64,000 nucleotides of DNA from Ziziphus jujuba (lineage: Eukaryota; Streptophyta; Magnoliopsida; Rosales; Rhamnaceae): NCBI RefSeq assembly GCF_031755915.1, contig NC_083380.1, positions 13,144,001-13,208,000 of the forward strand. Reading direction: 5' to 3'. The notes below the pieces were generated by a model. It saw nothing but the letters and a program-made list of their open reading frames with translations. It did no database searches and was not told the origin of the DNA. The stretch's first letter is position 1, and each line of letters opens with the position of its first letter. Positions 48,421-61,069 of the stretch are shown piece after piece. The position numbers and the translations under genes are program-made.

Positions 48421-49164
48421 AATGATTATGAATGAAGCCTTTAATCCATGGTAGATTTTGGCTTGTATTTTTTTGGGATGTAACAAGGATGAAACAAGTT
48501 CTATTTTTTAGACTAAAAACCCTAGAAACAAATTCTAACTTGGACCACACCCCATAAAATTGGAAGACTTCAAGAAAAGAAGAAGTACAAGCCAGATATC
48601 AAGTTGGGCTTCTTGGCCCTATTAGGCTTGTAATTTTCTTTTTTAGGAAACCATGGATTAGGGCCTTTTAATTATTTTATGTTTATAATTGTTTAAATTA
48701 TATGGACATAACATGTAATATGTGCTTAACATGACATTTCGAATAGGTGGTACCATATAATTGCATCATTTGATCTATACATGAGCATAATAATATTTGT
48801 TTTATCTGGATAATATTATTATGGAAAACCCTGATTAATTAATATAAAATATTGAATGGACAAAGGTTAAAATTAATTCAATTAATTTGAAACCCACGGG
48901 CTCCATTAAAGGTCCAATAGTAAAATGATTATGTGATGCCTCAACGGATAAGCATGATAAGATTTTATTGGATTGGATCTAAAATAATTTCAAAATTTTA
49001 ATGAGGTTGTACGGCCCAACATCGAGAACGCTTGAATATTAAAGATAATTTTGAAATTAAATTAATAGTTATTACATTCAATTTTAGTAATATTAATTAT
49101 CCTCCCAACAAGGCTCTGTTAATATTATTAAAAGCCCAAAAAATATTGGAACAATGGTTGGTTT
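48421..49164. other. AT-rich sequence between two copia gag genes
   Basis: It probably contains leader or LTR of the second copia element. I could not find a long direct match between this stretch and the sequence downstream of the second element's RNase H, so the 5' LTR is not defined. Confidence 0.4.
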
Positions 49165-49440
49165 TTTCTAAAATTATTTTTGAGTGGTATATATTAGTAT
49201 TATCCAAGAAGGCTCTAAGGAGGTAGGTTTTAAGGAGTCTGAGACCCACCTCACCTCACATTTTCTGTGATCTGACTTTGTAGAATACCATGTATATCAT
49301 ATTCAAAATAGTAAATTTTTCTAAAATCAATTTTGAGTGGTAGGTGTTAGTGTTACCTAAGAAGGCTTTGTCTAAGGAGGTAGGTTTTTAAGGAGTCTGA
49401 GACTCACCTCGCCTTTCTTGAGAGCTAACTTAGTAGAACA
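49165..49440 (+). repeat. Tandem duplication, about 150 bp period, two diverged copies
   Basis: The shared order in both copies is TTCTAAAAT, TTTTGAGTGGTA, AAGAAGGCT, AAGGAGGTAGGTTTT, AAGGAGTCTGAGAC, CACCTC. The first copy starts at about 49165 and the second at about 49316. It lies in the putative leader of the second copia element. Confidence 0.8.
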
Positions 49441-52220
49441 TTAAAACATATCATGTTTAAAGTTTAATTTATTATAAATGTCTTGTCCAACATAAGTATT
49501 TGTAATGGAAATTAAATTATTGTTTCAATAAATATTAATAATAGATAGTCTATGGGATCTATATGTTTGTATGTTTGTTGTATTGTTTACGTGTTAATAT
49601 ATGTGCATTTTAAATTTCTTAAAATGGCACCTTTTAATCCTCTAGCTACAATTTTGAGTCAAAAGCCATTGGATGGAAATAACTACGACCTATGAAAAAC
49701 TAATCTTTACATTGTCCTTGATTTTGAAAGAATAAAATTTATTACAACAACTCCAAAACCCTAGGAGCCCACTGCTATTGCTTCAGAGGAAACTCTGAAG
49801 CAATTTGCAAATTGGCAACAGACGAATACGATAACTAGCTGCTATATTCTTACCAGCATTGCAGAACATCTAGGAAAACAACTTGATGATCTGGAGTGTG
49901 TATCAGAAATAGTTCAGACTTTATATGGGATGTTTGCTAAAAGTAGTAGTACTGCTAGACAAGCAGTCATAAGGGTACTAATGAACACTTGTATAAATGA
50001 AGAAAGTGTGCAGCACCGTTGTCTAAAGATGATGGGGCACATCAGTACTACAGAAGTGATGGGGCTTAAGCTGGAACAAGAGATGAAGATAGACATGATC
50101 TTGAAATCTCTACCGGATAGCTTTATTTAGTTCAAAATAAACAATAATATGAATAAACTGAAGTTTACTCCTGTTGAATTGATGCATGAGCTTGAGACTG
50201 CTGAAAGGTCTTTTGGGAAACAAGTAAGTGCTTATCATGTTGAAAGTTCCTAAAAACCTAAAAGGAAACCTAAGGGTGGAAAGAAGAACAAAAAGTCGAA
50301 GGGAACAGATCCAGTTATCAAAACAGCTGCAATGAAGAAGTCAAAAGGCACTTCAAATGCGGACAGAAAGATCACTGGAAGAAGGATTGCCCTAAATTAG
50401 GTATGGGTAGTCTCAATGTTGTTGAGGCTTGTTTAATGGAGAATTACAATGAAAAATGGCTCATTGATTCTGGAGCCACTAACCATGTTTGTTATTTTTT
50501 GCAGTGGTTCAAATAAAGCAGTCCACTCAGTAAATGACAAAGAAGCTTGGAGTTGTAAAACGGGGAATATGTCTTCGTAATGGCAGTAGGACTAGTGCAG
50601 TTATATTTTGATAATAAAACTTTATATTTATCAGACTGTTTGTTTGTTCCAGATTTTAAGAGGAATTTGGTATCTTTAGTTGTTTAGTTGAATATGGTTT
50701 AACAGTACAATTTAATTCCTCAGTTTCAATAAAGAGTAATAATACTTATATTTGTTCCAGATTATTGATGAATGGTTTATATTTTTTAACTCTTTTATTT
50801 TATAGTATTAATGCTATTGAAAATACTGATGATGAGCAACTTCCCTTATCTAAGAAAGGGAAGGTTTCAAATGAAACCTATCTGTTGCATTTATGATTGA
50901 GTCATATTAATTCTAGCAGAATTTTTGGTTCGGTTAAAAGTAGAATTTTAAATTCCTTGATCTTCAAACCTATACTAGTTTGTGAATCATGTTTAGAAGG
51001 TAAAATGACAAAGCAGCCCTTCAAGGCCAAAGGAAATTGTGCCACCATACAATTGGAATTGGTACATACTGATGTATGTGGACCAATGAACGTTCAAACT
51101 AGAGGCTTGTATAAGTATTTCATCATATTTATTGATGACTACTCAAGATATGGTTATGTTTATTTAATGCCCTATAAGTCTGAAGCTTTTGATAAATTTC
51201 GAGAGTATAAAGCTGAGACAGAAAAGCAATTGGGTGTCCATATGAAGCAACTTCAGTCTGACCGAGGTAGTGAATACTTATCTGGAAAGTTCATGTCTTA
51301 CTTGGCCGAAGAGGGGATAGTTTTTCAGTTATCATCTTTTGGAATGCCCTAATAAAATGGAGTTTCTAAAAGGAGAAATAAAACCCTTTTGGTTATGGGG
51401 AGATCGATGCTTAGTTATTTATCATTACCTAAATCGTTCTGGCGATATGCCTTAGAAACAGCTGTGTTTATATTAAACTTTGTTCCATCTAAATTTGTTT
51501 TAAAGACACCCACAGAATTATGGAAAGGGCACAACCACAACTTGAACCATATTTGGATTTGAGGTGTCAGAAATCTCAAAAATTGGAATCTTGTACAAAA
51601 ATGTGTATGTTTAATGGCTACTGTAAAGGAATGAGAGGTGGAACACCTTATAATCCAAAGGAAAAGAAGGTGATAGTGAGTATTCATGCCATTTTTCTTA
51701 GAAGATGATTATATGAACAATTTTAAACCTAAGAGTAAAGTGGTTATTGAAAAACGTGATTCAGTTAGTGATCCAGTAGAAATTCCTAATTTTCCACTCC
51801 TGTTTCCTGTTGATGTTCAAAGAGAGAAAAATGTACAAAATGTACCCGAAGGTGAACAAACACAGGAAACAGCTCAGGACCAAATTCAAGAAACTCAAGA
51901 ACAAGAACATAATGAAGAGATTGGTGATTCACCTGAACTATAAAAGCTTATATCCTCCTGTACATGTACAACAACCAATGCAGCAAACTCGTAGTGGGAG
52001 AATGATATGTAAACCTATAAGGTATGCCTTGCTATGAGAAACTTATTAAGTCATTTTGGATAATCCTGATAACGACCCTACCATATACGAAGAGGCATTG
52101 GAGGATGTTGATGTGCAAGAGTGAAGAAAGGCCATCGACCGTGAGATAGAATCTATAGATTCTAACTTAGTCTGGACTCTTGTAGGAGCATCTAAAGAGG
52201 TGAAACCCATTGGGTGCAAG

Positions 52221-55200
52221 TGTCAGGACCCGTCCAAAATTCCTCATCGGAACCCTAGAAAAGCCCTGATCCCAGGGAAACCCTATCGGACCTTCCAATG
52301 GAAAATTCGGCAGAACCTCCCCTAAGGGTTGGACTTACCACAATTTTCCTGCACTGAAAACACACTTCTAGAAACATCCCCTTGTTCCTCTCACATTACT
52401 ACAATATAATTCCACAAATTTACAGCATTCCAAATGAATAATAGGAAATCAGTGCATAATTAATAACTAAATGTCCAATACAGTATACAGAGCATTATAC
52501 AAATAAATGTGGAATTAATACAATGTCAAATAAAGAAGAAATACAAGATGGAGAGGAAAAAAGGAAAGAAATACTTCTTGGACTTCCGGCAAAGAATTGA
52601 GACGTCGAGCTTGCCCCAGAAGATCAACATCTCCCAATCCTTGAACCTAGGGGAACGGAAATTAGAAATATGAGATGCTAATCATTTTAGTGAGTGACCC
52701 TAACTACTGTACAATTATAAAGCAACGTTAATTATAGTACATCTGATTAATTAAGAATAAATAAGTAAGTAAATAATAATTAATTGAAAATAATATTTTC
52801 TCTCAAAACCCTCACCATTCACTCCGTTGGAAAAGTTCCCTTTTTAAAACATTTTCGCAAAACCCGTTATTTGTATTCCCCGAAAACCAAGGAAACAATT
52901 AGTTAACTAAATATCAAATAAAATATAATAAATCAAACATCCAAAATTTATAATGAAAATAAAATAGGAATAGAAATAGAAATAATTTCATAACAATTAC
53001 TAAATGATCAATAAATGTCATAAACAAATAATACAAAAATATTAATGAAACTTACATTAAGGCAATTCAGGAAATAATAAAATAATTAGAATGAATCAAT
53101 TAATTGAACAATTAAATAAATGAATAATTAAATCAAATTAAAACCTCCATTTAAAATGAATGGTAAGAACATAGTAAAATCGCTTTAAAATCAGTAAATC
53201 AATGTAAATAGTAAAATCAATATAAAGTGCATTGTTAAAACATTAATATAAATAGGTAATTAAAAACATTATAAAATTCCATAAAATTTGTATTAAAATC
53301 TCCAATTGAAATAAATAATAAAAACAACATTAAACACATTCTAATTTAAATATAATTTCAAAATATTTATTTTGAAATCTATGTTCCGAAAAACCACTTG
53401 ATGCACCCACTATATACGAGTGGCGCCAACAGTACCCAGCATCCCGAGGTACCGCCAGACAGGAGGTTAAAGAGAGAAACCGGCATACGGTTGCGTGGCA
53501 TCCCACCGCGCCGCTGCAAACAGGCGTCCCGGCCATGGAGGGGCTGTAACAGCCCAGATCACCCGCATTAAGATATTGTCCGCTTTGAGCCCAGCCCACA
53601 CGGTTTTGTTTCTGCCAGTCCCACTGGCAAAAGGCCTCTCGAAGGGAAAGGTATCCACACGCTTATAAGCCATGCTTCGTTCCCCTTTCCAACCGATGTG
53701 GGATGTTACAGGGGCGGCCTACCCTCATCCGATGGCAACCACAAGACAACCCCATAAATCACCTGCGCGCTACTCACACCCACCTGCGCGCTAATCATAT
53801 CCATGTGCGCACTAATCACATCCATATACACAAAACACCAGTACGTGTATGGTGCATCTAAAAACTCGTAAAATCAATATATTTATGTTCAAACCTCAAA
53901 ATCTCAAAATTTCATAAATACTACCGGGTTTATTCCATCCAATTAAACCCATAAATTTTCCACAATTCCCTTATAAATCATCGTCATAAATTCATCGCAT
54001 AAACTCCATAAATTTCAAATCCATCAACTCTCAATTCCATCAATTTAAATATCCAAATTTTCCAATGGCATAAATATTTTTGAAACATAATAAATTAAAT
54101 TAATATTTCTTTATCAAATATTCAAAAAAACCGCTTTGAATCAAATATGTCATTTAATCCTCATAAAAGCCATAATAATCAAAATTCTCATAAATATACA
54201 TTTCAAACACATAATAAATCCATCAATGAAATTATCAATAATTTAAAATAAATATTCCTTCAATTCCTCAAAATTCAAAATATGATTAAATCACATAAAA
54301 ATTCCAAAATTTGTAAATCCATATATATGCATTTTTATTGCTTGAAATAAGCTCACAATAATTTCAACAATAAATCAAAAATGTTAAAATCATAATTTCC
54401 TTAAATATCAAATTTTCATAAAATGAATTTCCATAATTTATCAAAATCAAAATATGATTTAATGCACATATACATTTCAATTTATTCAAATTGTGCCATC
54501 AAAATTTCAAATATAATTTTGCTAATTATTTAACACATAAATATTAAATCCAAATATTTAATTATCACAAAATAAATATAATTTAACACCCGAAATTAAG
54601 TTTGAAGGTGGGTCACTCACCTGGAGCACGCAATTAATCCAAGATCCTCCATGGGATCAATTCCACGATGCACCCGTGCTCCTAGAACAACAACATTACA
54701 CATCTCAAATAAATTAATATTTTATTCGGATAAATAATACCCGGTACCCGAGGGGTTTAACACAAACTTTAACCAAAATTTACAAGTAATATACCGAAAC
54801 GAAGCTTATGGAACAAGGATCACGAATTGAGGCTTACCTCCCGGAGATCGGACCCGTGGTGGCCGGAATCTCACCGGAAAGCTCACGGATTTTAAGCCTT
54901 CAATTCTCACAATCCGTCACGAATTGAGGAAAGTGGACATCGAATTTGGGTTTAGAGGGTCGTAAGTAGTGGGAAAGGAGGGGCAGTGCAACTGGAAACT
55001 CGCCGAAAAGTCAATTTCCCGACGAGCCGCCGTGGTCACCGGAATCCGCCACCGCCAGCGGCGCGTCCGGTGGCCACTGGCCGTGATTTTTGATGGGAAC
55101 GTAGATCTGGTGATGGGTAACTCAACGGGACCAGCGGTGAGGCAAACGGTGGCCGGAATAGGGAGAAATCTGGCTTTGAAGGAATTGGCGCCGCCGCCGG

Positions 55201-55884
55201 AAAAAGCCTCAATCTGGGCTCGTCGGCGGTCGGTTGGCCGTGATTTTTGGCTGGCCAGCCGATTTTCAGGTGGGCTTCAAGGTGGGGTGGCGTGTGTACT
55301 GTTCTGGTGGCCAGAAATGGGTGAACGGCTGTGGCCGGTTGGTTTCTCTCTCTAGCTCTCTCTTTCTTTCTCTCTCCCCTCCCTTCTTTCTCTCTCCTCT
55401 CCCCGGCTCCCGTGTTTTGCCAAAATAAAAGCCACCCATGGGTGACACTGTTCACTCATGGGATTGGCTGAAATTGCGACACGTGGCACACACTGTTCAC
55501 TCAAGCCAAATATATTAGAATATTACGGTATTCGGAAAACTTCGCATGTCCATAACTTTTTAACCAGATGTCCAATTTAAGCGTGCCGCTAGTCTATGAA
55601 CCCATATCGACGAGTACTTCACAACCATGCATGAGTCAAAGTTCAACTTTGCATGAACAAAAAGTCAACTCCGGCACCCCTTAGAGAGTTTGGACCTCAA
55701 TTTGTTTTGCTCATAACTTTCAAACCCGTAGCTCCGTTTTCGACGTGCTACTAGTCTATGAACTCGTGACAACGTGTACTTTTTAATAGTACATCGGTCA
55801 ATGTGAAATTCCACCAGGAACAAAAAGTCAACATTTGACCCTTTCTTGGTCAACGACTGTCATACTTTGGGATGGGGTGTTATA
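52221..55884 (+). mobile_element. Solo-LTR-like element inserted in copia reverse transcriptase
   Basis: It begins TGTCAGGACCCGTCC and ends GGGGTGTTATA, flanked by GCAAG (52216-52220 and 55885-55889). It is the same family as the elements at 24-30 kb and is in the TGTCAGG-first orientation. At 3664 bases it is longer because of a nested 166-base element and an expanded AT-rich middle (about 52900-54590). Joining the flanks restores the expected conserved spacing of the reverse transcriptase (VKPIGCK then IYKR), so the insertion is clean. Confidence 0.85.
53545..53710. mobile_element. TRIM-type solo LTR, 166 bp
   Basis: The ends are TGTAACAGCCC and GATGTGGGATGTTACA, with a 5-base duplication GGGGC at 53540-53544 and 53711-53715. 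Inside are GATATTGTCCGCTTTG, a CTTATAA box and ATGCTTCGTTCCCC, words I know from the short LTRs of small plant TRIM retrotransposons. With no internal region or second LTR, it is a solo LTR. The related elements at 24-30 kb lack it at this position. Confidence 0.8.
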
Positions 55885-57297
55885 GCAAGTGCATCTATAA
55901 GAGAAATAGAGGACCAGATGGAAAGGTTGAAACCTTCAAAGTTAGACTAATGGAAAAATGTTATACCCAGAATGGGGGCATATATTATGACAAAACCTTT
56001 TCACCAGTAGCCATGCTTAAATTTGTCTAGATTCTCTTAGCTATAGCAGTAGCTCTCGATTATGAGATTTGACAAATGAACGTCAAAACAGCTTTTCTAA
56101 ATGGGGAGCTAGAAGAAGACATCTATATGCAGCAACCAAAGGGGTTCATAGCAAAAGGTCAAGAACACATGATTTACAAGTTGCACAGGTCAATTTATGG
56201 ACTTAAGCAAGCATCCAGATTATGAAACATCTGGTTTGATCAAGTTATAAAATCATACAATTTTGAAAAAAGTCCTGATGAACCATGTGTGTATAAAAGG
56301 ATTCAAGGTATAGTGGTAGTCATTTTGGTCGTTTATGTAGATGACATTTTGTTAATTAGAAATAGTATGAAAGTGTTGTTAGACGTAAACGGTTACTTAA
56401 AAAAGCAGTTTGATATAAAGGACTTGGGTGAAGCTAATTATATTCTAGGAATCAAATTTTTACAAGACCGGAAGAATAAGGTGTTAGCTCTATCCCAAGC
56501 TTCCTACAATGACAAAATAGTGACGAAGTTTGGCATAGAAAATTCCAAAAGGGGACTTCTACCATTTAGATATGAAATTCATCTTTCTAAGGAGCAATCA
56601 CCAAAAACTCCCAAAGAGAAAGAACTCACAAGTAAGAAACTTTATGCTTTGGCTATTGGTAGTCTTATGTCTGCCATGTTATGTACCAGGTCAGATATCT
56701 GCTACGCAGTGGGAGTTGTAAATCGGTACCGATTAGATCTCGAAGTAGAACAATGGACTGCAGTGAAGCATATACTAAAGTATTTAAAGACAACAAGGGA
56801 TTATATATTGGTGTATTCCAGTGGGAGTCTTGAAACCCTTGGTTATACGGACTCTGATTTTCAAGGGGATATTGATTCTAATAAATCAACATCAGAATAA
56901 TTGTTTACCTTAAATGGAGGAGCCATTTGCTGACTCCACAACTAAAGTTGAATATGTGGCTGCATTTGAAGCTACAAAGAAAGTTGTATGGCTTAAAAAA
57001 ACCCTTTTGGATCTTCATGTGATATAAAGTGCAGATCGGCCTGTTACCCTTTACTATAATAACAGTGGGGCTGTAGCACAATATAAAGAACCTAGGTCTC
57101 ACGAAAAGTAGAAACACATATTAAGAAAGTACCACTTGATCCGTGATTTCATCGATAGAGGAGATACGTTGGTTACTAAAATAGCATCTAAGGAGAACCT
57201 AACAGACCCTTTTACTAAATTCTTCCTGACCATGTGTTTAAGAAGCATATAAATTGTATGAGTCTTAAGAGGATCATAGGCTTACTTTAGAGTAAGT

Positions 57298-58700
57298 GGG
57301 AGTTAATTACATTTATGCTCTAAGAGCAAGACTAATTTTAATTTCATTTTCTAAGTTAATGGTATGAATGTCTTAAATTTTTATGCACGCTTTGTTTTAC
57401 GTATAAGATCTAGATTAACTATGTAGTATATGATCATATGGATATGTCCATAAAAGATATTGTCATAGGTTCTCATAATTAATAAATTATCTCACAGTTA
57501 ATAAATAAAGTTGGATGCTTTTATTTAGACTGTAATATTCTATAAAATAATTTGTCTTAATTATTATAGAATATTAGAATGAATTGTATTGTATTTTTTC
57601 TTAGAAGATCAGGAGAGATTTAACTTAAGATGATATTCTGTGAAAAGGAATTAAATCTCAGGCAATATTAGTTATGTTATTTTTCTTAATCCTAACTATA
57701 TTATAAATAGGTAATTAAGTGACTATAGTTCATTGAGTTATCAATAAGTGAGGTCTATTTTGAACAGCCAATATTTTGATAATTTGGGAATTATGGTTTT
57801 TTGATTACCAAGTATTTATGATATATACAAAATGGAATTTATATGAAATATCCTCTTAACATGTTTTGGTACTCGAATATTGAAAGTTATTGGCCAGTGC
57901 ATTGGACTCGTTAGAGAAATAGATAAGTCAAAAGAATAAATAATTAATTGATTAACAGAAATTATTATCAATTAATTATTGATAATTTACGAAGGAAAAA
58001 TACATTTAATATATACATTATTAATCTTGAAGTACACATCTGGTCTTTTAGTGAAGTAGCACAGAATAAGATCACGGGTCCTGCTACTAAGCAAGTGGGA
58101 GATTATTAGATTTATGCTCTAGAAGCAATATGAACCGATGATCAAGAGCCTTAATTAATAATGGTCATTGGATCCCAAGCTAGCTAATAAAATGACAAAG
58201 CCCATTACTAATTGTTTAGAGACAAGTGTGGCCCATCTGTTGGGCGAAAGACAATTCGGAAACACTAAGAGGCAAGGGTTTAGAGTCTATAAATAGACTA
58301 CTTTCTAAAGAGCCTCCATATAGTATTTCTACAGTTTTAATTTCCAGATAGTGAAAACCTCAGTGGAAACCAAAATACCTTTGAGCCTTCTTGTTTTTAT
58401 TAATTAGATGTGCCCACACACAGATCTATTGCAACTATAATAGCTTGGAAAGTCCTCTGCAAAAGGTTAGTAAGATTTAATGGATAATGAATTGTTTATC
58501 ACATATTTTATTAAATCTCGATCAGACTTCTACTGTATGCATGATTTCAATAGCTTACTAGTTGCTGTGAAATGTCAAATTACCAATAGAAGATACTGGT
58601 CTTGTCATTAGAGTTTTAGAAGGTGAAAGCATAAGACAATGCGCTTTGTTTTTCATGAGGTGAGACAGAAGTCTGGAACGTTGGGGCATACGTTGTTCAT
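57298..58700 (+). mobile_element. Copia 3' region: two polypurine-tract / LTR-start-like junctions
   Basis: AAGTGGGAG followed by TTAATTACATTTATGCTCTA occurs at about 57294. A similar AAGTGGGAG plus ATTATTAGATTTATGCTCTA occurs at about 58095. Each resembles a polypurine tract followed by an LTR start. The second is followed by CTATAAATAG at about 58289, a likely LTR TATA box. The ends of the LTRs and their 5' partners were not identified, so limits are approximate. Confidence 0.5.
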
Positions 58701-58947
58701 ACATTAAAATTTATTCTTAAAAATAAATCTTCAAAATTTGTATTTCAAAATACAAAAATGTTTACTATAAAATTGAGAAAAAAATTATTTTCTTTTTTTG
58801 TTTTTTAATAGAGGAAATATTTAAAGTTTGTATTTTTAAACTATGATAAAGTTTAATATAAAATTGAAAATTTTCTGTAATCATAGGATTAATTAAAGAT
58901 ATTAGTTATTTAAAACTCAAAGTACGATACAAAGAATTTATTATCTT

Positions 58948-58950
<3 letters not shown>
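58701..58950. other. AT-rich spacer
   Basis: I saw nothing beyond short A/T runs. Confidence 0.5.

Positions 58951-59020
<70 letters not shown>
58951..59020 (+). repeat. (AC)35 microsatellite
   Basis: A perfect AC dinucleotide run of 70 bases. It is long and uninterrupted, so length variation between individuals is likely. Confidence 0.97.
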
Positions 59021-59023
<3 letters not shown>

Positions 59024-60048
59024 TGTCAAAGAGTTGTACTAAAAAATTCATATATTATATTTTATGTGAAACAGAAAACGAAAAAAAAAAAAGAAAAAAA
59101 AGAGGGTTGTATATTCTAAGAACGATGGAGTTTGAGGAACTACATGAGGCTAGTAAATTACAAGTTTTTATGATTGAGAGGAAATAAGGCTGAATACGAG
59201 CTATGAAGTATAAGTATCTAATTGTGTTGCTCAAATAATTGAGATTTCCAAATTGAGGAGTGTGAATTAGACCTGGGCACTTGTTCATACGCTCACCCTT
59301 TCGTTCATGTACCACATAGTTCTACGTTTTACAAAACCAAATTATATTTTAATTAAAACAAAATCCATGAAATTTAATGTATATTACAAAAATTCCATTC
59401 ATTTCTTTTACAAAAATGAAAATTCAGCTCTAAAATTTGTTAACAAAGTAATGCCAATTGTTTTATATTTAAAATAAAGAAAACAATAATATTTGATGTT
59501 TGTTCATTTATTTCTGATTAAAATAAAAAATATAAATTGTTAATAGATTTGTCAAAGTAATATGATTTAATAAAAAAAAATTTTAGAAATAAAAAAATAA
59601 GGAAAACATTAATAAACGTTAATAAAAAAATTAAAAAATTGTAACTTAAAAAGAAATAAAATACATAATTGATATATTTAATTAATTAATAATATATTTT
59701 TATTAATTTAACAAATTTAATTGATTATTTTGGTTTTTAAATAATATTAGTTGTATAATTATATTATATAAATTTGTTATAGTTTTAGATATTTAAATAA
59801 ATAAAAATAATTCAGTAGAAAATAATGTAAATAAAAAAAATATAACATTTAAAAAATGAAAATTGTTCCAAATGGTAATATGGTAATAAGAAAAAAATGA
59901 AAAAAAGTGAACAAGCCTAATGTAAATTGTTCCAAATGGTAATATGGTAATAAACTATAAAATTGATAGGCACATGTTAAACGAAAAAGTGGGCGAATAT
60001 TTGGGCGAGTGAATGGGGCGAGTGCTGCGAACATTTTCGCTTCCAAAT
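59021..60048. other. AT-rich spacer with a short repeat
   Basis: The phrase ATTGTTCCAAATGGTAATAT followed by GGTAATAA occurs twice, near 59863 and 59928. No coding or RNA feature was recognised. Confidence 0.5.
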
Positions 60049-60405
60049 TTCGCAACATCTGTCTGTCTGTCCCACGCCTCTCCAACCGAAAGTATTCCAC
60101 CGACCGACCGACCGAAAGTATTCCACCTACCAACGTTAAAAAATTACAATAAATATTCACACATGCACGTGAAAGGGGTGTTATTTCAAGATCCACTACC
60201 GCAATGGCAGCTTTTCCTCATTCGATTGGTAGGTTTGGTATCCTAAGGCGTTACTGGGCAACTTTTCCTTATTTCAATTACTAGGTGGCAACTTTTGCTC
60301 GTTCAAGTACTAGGTAGCGTATCCTAAGGCGCAACATCTTTCTGTCCCCCGTCTCTCCAACCGAAAGTATTCCACCGACCGACCGACCGAAAGTATACCA
60401 CCTAC
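60049..60405 (+). repeat. Duplicated GACC-rich block
   Basis: Two copies of about 85 bases (about 60050-60130 and 60323-60402) share GCAACATCT, CTGTC, CTCTCCAACCGAAAGTATTC, CACCGACCGACCGACCGAAA and GTAT.CCACCTACC. Between them a shorter word pair repeats (GGCAACTTTT, GGTATCCTAAGGCG / CGTATCCTAAGGCG). The copies are close to identical. Confidence 0.85.
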
Positions 60406-61069
60406 CGACCACTCATCAGTCTCATTACACCTTTTATCCTGAAATATTCCTCTTTTTCCCTATATTAAATCAACAGTATAAATGAAAGAGAGACCTAAAA
60501 TATAGGGTAATAGAAGGCGAAGGAGCAAAATAAGAAAGCAGTGAGCGAACAAGTGATCAACTAGCCAGCGGCGCTCGAGCTTAATCAGTTTAGGTAAGCG
60601 ACTCCTCTTTCTTCTATCATCTCTAATTGACTACTTGTACATCATGTTTGGTTTCGATTAGGACCTTGAATAAAAATGATTTCATATGTTAATTAATCAA
60701 CTAATTAGTGAAAAAAATGACAGTAATAATATTTTAATACTATTTTCACTCCGTGCTTGAAAAATCGCATTTATATGCGGCTAAGTACACATAAATCTAA
60801 TTCCATTTGTAAGTAGAAATGTAATCAAGTCACATAAATCCGGGTTTATGGAAACCCACTCTAACTTGATAATAAACCAATCCAATAACAACCCGACCCG
60901 ATTTCTTGCTCACGAGCTTTATTCTACCTGGTCCACTAAGTTTCCTGACTCGTTTTAAATGTCACAAAAAAAAAAAAAATCCACAAAATGAATATTTATT
61001 GTATTTTTTTGCTAATTCACCTAAGTGCAGATCGGGTATTTAGAACCCAACCCCATCTTAAACCTATTA
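60406..61069. other. Possible untranslated first exon, otherwise spacer
   Basis: A TATTAAA/TATAAA-type region near 60463-60484 is followed by a purine-rich stretch and then CAGTTTAG|GTAAGCGAC at about 60593, a strong splice donor. This could be a leader exon of a gene running out of the window. No coding exon follows in the window, so the call is weak. Confidence 0.25.

Larger units (their letters stand above)
49624..57260 (+). pseudogene. Ty1/copia element body (gag-PR-INT-RT-RH), decayed and interrupted
   Basis: Domain order is that of Ty1/copia. The gag starts at 49624 and runs to about 50390. It includes a zinc knuckle whose first Cys has become His (HFKCGQKDHWKKDC). Protease: WLIDSGATNHVC near 50457-50492. 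Integrase: 50897-51500 with LVHTDVCGPM, IDDYSRYGYVYLM and LQSDRGSEYLSGKFM. Reverse transcriptase: 52061-52220 and, after a 3664-base insertion, 55885-56720, with VVYVDDILLI as the YVDD site. RNase H: to about 57240, with YTDSDFQGD and PRSHEK...HLIRDFIDRGD. Many stops (for example 49694, 50128, 51350, 56882) and frameshifts show it is dead. In integrase the third catalytic residue is Lys (GVSKRRN where the family has GVSERRN). Confidence 0.88.
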
